A DNA stretch of 64,000 bases from the NCBI RefSeq assembly GCF_025148635.1, contig NZ_CP102269.1, positions 3,782,001 through 3,846,000 on the forward strand, read 5' to 3'. Shown one piece after another: positions 59,542 through 64,000 of the stretch (positions within the stretch are counted from its first letter, which is position 1; each line of letters opens with the position of its first letter). The translations under genes and the position numbers were made by a program. The stretch comes from Butyricimonas virosa. Lineage in GTDB: Bacteria > Bacteroidota > Bacteroidia > Bacteroidales > Marinifilaceae. The notes below the pieces were generated by a model that worked only from the letters and a program-made list of their open reading frames with translations, was not told where the DNA came from and ran no database searches.

Positions 59542-60699
59542 ATGGATGATTATAAATTTAGAATGGTTGAAATGATGCATCTTTATTTATCCGGGATGAT
59601 TACGGATGAAGAAATGCAGGAATTGCAAAGATGGATGGATGTGGCACCAGAGAACCGGGCTATGTTTGATCGGATTTGTGAGGGAAAGGATATTTTATAC
59701 AAGTACAGGATGTACAAAAAAATTGACCATAGAGTAGCTTACGAGCGTTGTGAAAAACGTGTCGGTATAAAGAGAAGGAGTATCCGGGTATGGTTGAAAT
59801 ACGCGGCGATGTTATTACTTCCCTTGGGGGCAATTTTCGTGATGTTAAGAAATAATGAACGAAAGCAACCGGTGGAGGTTGCTACCGTGGATATTCTTCC
59901 GGGGGAAACGAAGGCAACTTTGATTTTGGCGGATGGGAAGTCGATGGTTTTGCAACATGATACAGTCCGTGATATTGTCGTGAGCGAAGGGGTTAACGCA
60001 AAGAATTCCGGTGGTGGAATCGTGTATTTTGCGGATGGGAATAAGAGGGAAAATTTGCAATATAATGTGTTACAAACGCCGAGGGGAGGGGAATACCGGA
60101 TTACCTTGGCTGATGGTTCAACGGTACAATTAAACTCTGCCACTCAATTAAAGTTCCCGGTGATGTTTGATAAGAAGAGAAGAGAGGTGTATTTGACGGG
60201 GGAAGCCTTTTTCGAAGTGAAAAAAGATGAAAAGCGTCCTTTTTACGTAATTGCTGATGGTGTGAGAATCCGAGTGTACGGGACGTCTTTTAACGTAAAT
60301 ACGCATGATCGAGAACGGGTGCAGACCGTATTGGTAGAAGGATCAATCGGTTTGAGTGCAGAGAATGGAGGACAAGAAATTCGGATGAAACCTTCACAAT
60401 TAGGTGAATATAGACGAACGGATGCTTCCTTGAACGTGAAAAACGTGGATATTGAGCCTTATATTGCTTGGAAAGATGGTTTTTTTGTATTTGAGAATCA
60501 AACGATGGAGCAGATTATGAACACGCTTTCTTTGTGGTATGACGTGGATATTTTTTATACTAATGAACAATTAAAGGAGTTACACTTTACAGGTCACGTG
60601 AAACGTTACGAAAAGATTGATAATATTTTGAGGGCAATTAAAAGTGCGGTTGGTGTTACTTTTGCCGTGGAAGGAAAGGAAATCTGGATATCAAAATGA
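59542..60699 (+). CDS. FecR family anti-sigma factor
   Basis: A 385-residue inner-membrane protein. The N-terminal sigma-binding part has MHLYLSGMITDEEMQELQRWMDVAPENRAMFDRI; a membrane helix at about 87-104 (LKYAAMLLLPLGAIFVML); the FecR domain has TPRGGEYRITLADGSTVQLNSATQLKFP and VYGTSFNVNTH; and the DUF4974 domain ends VTFAVEGKEIWISK. It transmits the state of the SusC STN domain to the sigma factor encoded just upstream. Confidence 0.93.
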   Translation: MDDYKFRMVEMMHLYLSGMITDEEMQELQRWMDVAPENRAMFDRICEGKDILYKYRMYKKIDHRVAYERCEKRVGIKRRSIRVWLKYAAMLLLPLGAIFVMLRNNERKQPVEVATVDILPGETKATLILADGKSMVLQHDTVRDIVVSEGVNAKNSGGGIVYFADGNKRENLQYNVLQTPRGGEYRITLADGSTVQLNSATQLKFPVMFDKKRREVYLTGEAFFEVKKDEKRPFYVIADGVRIRVYGTSFNVNTHDRERVQTVLVEGSIGLSAENGGQEIRMKPSQLGEYRRTDASLNVKNVDIEPYIAWKDGFFVFENQTMEQIMNTLSLWYDVDIFYTNEQLKELHFTGHVKRYEKIDNILRAIKSAVGVTFAVEGKEIWISK

Positions 60700-60711
60700 G
60701 GTAAGCAAAAA

Positions 60712-60782
60712 ACCGGAATGAGTTCGAGCTGATTCCGGTCTAAACAAAGCAAATCAATAAAAGATGTTCGAGCATCTTTTAT
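60712..60782. other. Two hairpins between fecR and susC3
   Basis: ACCGGAAT (60712-60719) pairs with ATTCCGGT (60732-60739), and ATAAAAGATG (60757-60766) pairs with CATCTTTTAT (60773-60782). The second is followed by AT-rich DNA and the receptor start at 60812. Such stems between anti-sigma and receptor genes may allow differential expression. Confidence 0.5.
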
Positions 60783-60811
60783 CATTAATACAAATTTTAT
60801 TTCACAAAGTT

Positions 60812-63800
60812 ATGAAAAAAAAACGATTGTGTCCCCATCGTTGTGAACATGGGTGGCGAAAAAAATGGTTGATTATGAAATTGTACACGTTGTTTATGTT
60901 TGTATTTTCCTTTACTCTTGTAGCGAATACGCATGCACAGCAAGAGAAAGTGAATTTAGATTTAAAGAATGTATCTATTAAAGTTTTATTTGGGGAGATA
61001 CAGAAGCAAACGGCTTTGTCTTTTGTATTTAACACGGAACAGACACAGGGACTGGAACGTGTTTCAGTGAAAGCGAAAGACGAAAGTGTGGAGAGTGTGT
61101 TAAAGCGAGTGTTAGCTAATACGGGATTAACTTATCGTTTTGAAGGGGATATTATTGTTATTCGTGAACAGTTAATGAACATGAACCAACAAGAAGAGAA
61201 GAAAGAGATCACGATTACCGGAAGAGTGACGGATGAGAAAAAAGAACCGATTCCTGGAGCAACAATCTTATTAAAAGGAACTTCTTTGGGTACGGCAACA
61301 AATGTTGATGGTAGTTATAAGTTGACGATTCCTGAAATGAAGGATTGCATTTTGGTGTTTTCGTTTGTCGGGATGCAGACGCAAGAGGTAAAATACGTGG
61401 GTAAAGACACGGTTCATGTGGTGATGGTGGCCCAGTTGGAAACATTAGATGATGTGGTTGTCACGGGTATTTTTAAGAAAAGTAAAGAAAGCTATACAGG
61501 AGCCGTGAGGGTTGTGACGGATAAGGAATTGAAGGAGTTTAAAGGTCGTAATTTGATAACAACATTGGCCAATATCGATCCGGCTTTCAATATGATTGCA
61601 AATAATGATTTGGGATCGAACCCTAATTCTTTGCCACAAGTGCAAATTCGTGGAGCGGCAAGTTTACCGAATATCGGGGAGTTACAGGATAATTCCAGTG
61701 CCGAGTTGAATACACCGTTAATTATTTTGGATGGTTTTGAGACAACTTTACAACGGATGATGGACTTGGACGAGAATGAAGTTTCTTCTATTACGATACT
61801 AAAAGACGGATCGGCAACGGCTCTTTACGGGTCCCGGGGAGCTAACGGGGTTATTGTAATCACGACGAGAGAGCCGGAACCCGGTAAGTTGAAATTCTAT
61901 TACAAAGGAGAGTTGAATATCGAAACTCCGGATTTGAGTGATTATCATGTGCTGAACTCTCGTGACAAATTGCGTTTAGAAGAGTTGTCCGGTTATTATC
62001 ATACAACAACTTTAGGACCAGAGTATGAGATTCAGTTTAAAGAATATTATAATGCCGTTTTAGCTCAAGTCGAAAAAGGCGTGGATACAGATTGGTTATC
62101 CATTCCTTTGCGTACAGGGGTCGGACATCGCCATAATATGAGAATCGAAGGAGGAGATAAGAGTTTTCGATATTCGCTTTCTCTGCAATATAATTTGACA
62201 GAAGGAGTCATGAAAGATTCAAAAAGAGAAAATTTTAACGGGGAAATAAATTTGCAGTATAAGCATCAAGAATTGATCTTCAATAACCGTCTATCGATAG
62301 GGTTGAATGGTGCAAAAAATTCTCCTTATGGTGCCTTTTCTGATTATGTGAAATTAAATCCTTACTGGAGTCCCTATGATGAGGATGGAAAGATCCGTCG
62401 TTATTTTGAACCTTATAACTGGGGATATTGGGCTAATTCGTCGGGCGTTGACACGGAAAAAGGGGTTCCTAATCCGTTGTATAACGCCACTTTGAAAACG
62501 TATGATAAGAGTAATTATACGAATATTACCAACAATTTCTCTATTGAATGGAGACCGATGGAGGCATTGACTGTTCAGGGACGTGTAGGTATTTCTTGGC
62601 AGATGAATGAATCCGACGTGTTTAAACCATCGACGCATTCCGACTTTGTTTCTTATACAGGGGATGATATTGCACGAAAAGGTAGTTATAAGTACGGAAA
62701 TGGAAAGAACTTAAAATACGAGGCTAGTTTCATGGTGAATTTTAGAAAATTGTTTGCCGAGAAACATTTAGTATATGCTGGTTTGAATGCGGAACTTGAT
62801 GAAACGACCGGGCGTTCGTATGCGTTTGGAGTAGAAGGTTTTTCTGACGAATCATTAGACTTTTTGTCGATGGCACTTCAGTATGAGAAAGATGGTAAAC
62901 CTTCCGGTTCTGAGTCTAAATCTCGAAGAGTTGGTTTGGTTGGGAACGTGAACTATTCTTACGATAATCGTTATTATATAGATTTTAATGTTCGAACAGA
63001 TGGTTCTTCTCAATTCGGTTCTTCTAAACGTTTTGCTCCTTTCTACTCTGTTGGATTGGGTTGGAATATTCATAATGAAAACTTCTTTTTAGATAATCCT
63101 TATGTGAATAGATTGAAATTACGGGCTTCTTATGGAATGTCCGGTAGTCAACAATTTAGTTCTTACCAAGCTATGGAGACTTATTCCTATTACACGGGTG
63201 ATCGTTATAATATTTGGATGGGTGCTTACCAAATGGCTTTGGGAAATAAGAATTTGGAATGGCAAACTACGGATAAATATAATATTGGAGTTGAAGGAGA
63301 ATTTTTCAATAGCCGTGTGAGTGTTACTATGGATGTGTATTTGGAGAAAACGTCTAGTTTGTTGTCTTCGTTGGAGTTACCTTATTCTAATGGTTTTGAT
63401 AGTTACACAGAGAATATAGGAGCTGTTGAAAACAAGGGATTTGAATTGGCTGCCAGCCTTTGGCTGTTGCGGGACACGGAGAGAAGAGTGATGTGGTCTG
63501 TTACTGGAAATTTATCTTATAATAAAGATAAGATTACGAAGTTATCAGATGCGATGAAAGCAGCTAACGAGAAGTTAGCAAAAAACGGAGGTTCTAATCC
63601 TAACCGAATTTTACGGGAAGGTGATTCTCAGAATGTAATTTATGCTGTACCTTCTTTAGGTATAGACCCAAGTTCGGGAGAAGAAATATTCTTGAAAAAG
63701 AATGGAGAAGTAACCAAATTATGGGACTCTGCCGATCGGGTGAATTGTGGAATTTCCGAACCGAAGTATAGAGGAAATTTAAGTACGATGGTGCGTTATA

Positions 63801-64000
63801 AAGATTTGACATTCAATATGTCTTTCGGTTACCGTTGGGGAGGACAACTGTATAATCAAACTTTGATTGACCGCGTGGAAAATGCTGATAAACGCTATAA
63901 TGTGGACGAACGGGTGTTCAATGATCGTTGGCAAAAGCCGGGGGATAAGACCTTCTTTAAGGGAATAAACGTGACAACGACTTCCAATTATTCCTCTCGT
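60812..64000 (+). CDS. SusC/RagA TonB-dependent receptor with STN, 3' end cut
   Basis: The frame from the ATG at 60812 (MKKKRLCPHRCEHGWRKKW) stays open to the end of the window, giving 1063 residues. A long basic N-terminus precedes the signal helix (LYTLFMFVFSFTLVANTHAQ). STN domain: VNLDLKNVSIKVLFGEIQKQT to GDIIVIREQ. CarboxypepD_reg-like domain: TITGRVTDEKKEPIPGATILLKG. TonB-box region LDDVVVTGIFKKSKESYTG; plug LPQVQIRGAAS and ILKDGSATALYGSRGANGVIVI; then barrel strands. The C-terminal strands and the SusD partner lie beyond the window. Its plug is clearly different from those of loci 1 and 2. Confidence 0.93.
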   Translation, partial: MKKKRLCPHRCEHGWRKKWLIMKLYTLFMFVFSFTLVANTHAQQEKVNLDLKNVSIKVLFGEIQKQTALSFVFNTEQTQGLERVSVKAKDESVESVLKRVLANTGLTYRFEGDIIVIREQLMNMNQQEEKKEITITGRVTDEKKEPIPGATILLKGTSLGTATNVDGSYKLTIPEMKDCILVFSFVGMQTQEVKYVGKDTVHVVMVAQLETLDDVVVTGIFKKSKESYTGAVRVVTDKELKEFKGRNLITTLANIDPAFNMIANNDLGSNPNSLPQVQIRGAASLPNIGELQDNSSAELNTPLIILDGFETTLQRMMDLDENEVSSITILKDGSATALYGSRGANGVIVITTREPEPGKLKFYYKGELNIETPDLSDYHVLNSRDKLRLEELSGYYHTTTLGPEYEIQFKEYYNAVLAQVEKGVDTDWLSIPLRTGVGHRHNMRIEGGDKSFRYSLSLQYNLTEGVMKDSKRENFNGEINLQYKHQELIFNNRLSIGLNGAKNSPYGAFSDYVKLNPYWSPYDEDGKIRRYFEPYNWGYWANSSGVDTEKGVPNPLYNATLKTYDKSNYTNITNNFSIEWRPMEALTVQGRVGISWQMNESDVFKPSTHSDFVSYTGDDIARKGSYKYGNGKNLKYEASFMVNFRKLFAEKHLVYAGLNAELDETTGRSYAFGVEGFSDESLDFLSMALQYEKDGKPSGSESKSRRVGLVGNVNYSYDNRYYIDFNVRTDGSSQFGSSKRFAPFYSVGLGWNIHNENFFLDNPYVNRLKLRASYGMSGSQQFSSYQAMETYSYYTGDRYNIWMGAYQMALGNKNLEWQTTDKYNIGVEGEFFNSRVSVTMDVYLEKTSSLLSSLELPYSNGFDSYTENIGAVENKGFELAASLWLLRDTERRVMWSVTGNLSYNKDKITKLSDAMKAANEKLAKNGGSNPNRILREGDSQNVIYAVPSLGIDPSSGEEIFLKKNGEVTKLWDSADRVNCGISEPKYRGNLSTMVRYKDLTFNMSFGYRWGGQLYNQTLIDRVENADKRYNVDERVFNDRWQKPGDKTFFKGINVTTTSNYSSR

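Noticed and set aside
1..64000. tRNA or rRNA genes
   Set aside because: I saw no cloverleaf with a TTCRA arm or conserved rRNA stretches; a dedicated scan could still find one that I missed.

Overview
The window looks like a chromosomal segment of a gut member of the Bacteroidales, most probably Butyricimonas or another Odoribacteraceae (inference from gene content; no marker gene is present). The evidence is three SusC/RagA receptors, two SusD/RagB lipoproteins, two ECF sigma factors, two FecR anti-sigma factors, NVEALA peptides, BF3164/TolB-like propeller lipoproteins, an Mfa/FimA-type fimbrial operon and promoters of the Bacteroides form (TTTG, about 20 bases, TAnnTTTG).

Layout. (1) 1-3328, minus: a tightly coupled operon with a DUF6266 protein, an unknown 232-residue protein, an HTH protein, a holin-like protein, an amidase and a second DUF6266 protein (cut by the window edge). 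It resembles a phage lysis cassette without the phage. (2) 3839-11514, minus: three NVEALA operons. Each starts with a small two-cysteine NVEALA peptide and contains a propeller lipoprotein; accessory genes are a transglutaminase-like lipoprotein, a CxxC thioredoxin-like lipoprotein and a DUF1573 protein. (3) 11615-13670, plus: a divergent histidine kinase/response regulator pair. (4) 13673-16199, minus: a remnant of a fourth propeller gene, an O-antigen ligase-type polymerase with TPRs whose tail runs into the remnant, and a YafQ-type toxin/antitoxin pair. (5) 16295-22221: envelope housekeeping genes (OstA-like, SurA-like and a second rotamase-like lipoprotein) and, divergently, RecQ. (6) 22489-41457, plus: FecR, a DUF4953-type zinc metalloprotease and two tandem, clearly paralogous SusC-SusD-DUF4843-PKD loci with an ECF sigma factor between them. 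(7) 41584-42087: an exported GcvH-fold protein without the lipoyl lysine. (8) 42434-44642, minus: queC-queD-queE for preQ0 synthesis. (9) 44952-45386: bactofilin. (10) 45572-58753: a tyrosine recombinase, a 254-bp segment bounded by perfect 21-bp inverted repeats, and a seven-gene fimbrial operon plus a small final gene, closed by a strong terminator. (11) 58852-64000: sigma factor, FecR and an STN-containing SusC (cut by the window edge), a canonical trans-envelope signalling set.

The two most interesting systems are these. First, the recombinase-linked invertible promoter in front of the fimbrial operon. Each repeat is a dyad with 7-bp arms around a 7-bp asymmetric spacer. A near-perfect promoter inside the segment points left, away from the fimbriae, so the sequenced orientation is probably OFF. 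Second, the NVEALA peptide/propeller operons next to a dedicated two-component system, with two operons sharing a conserved upstream block and a decayed fourth copy nearby.

All calls come from reading the sequence and recalled family knowledge; no database search was run.
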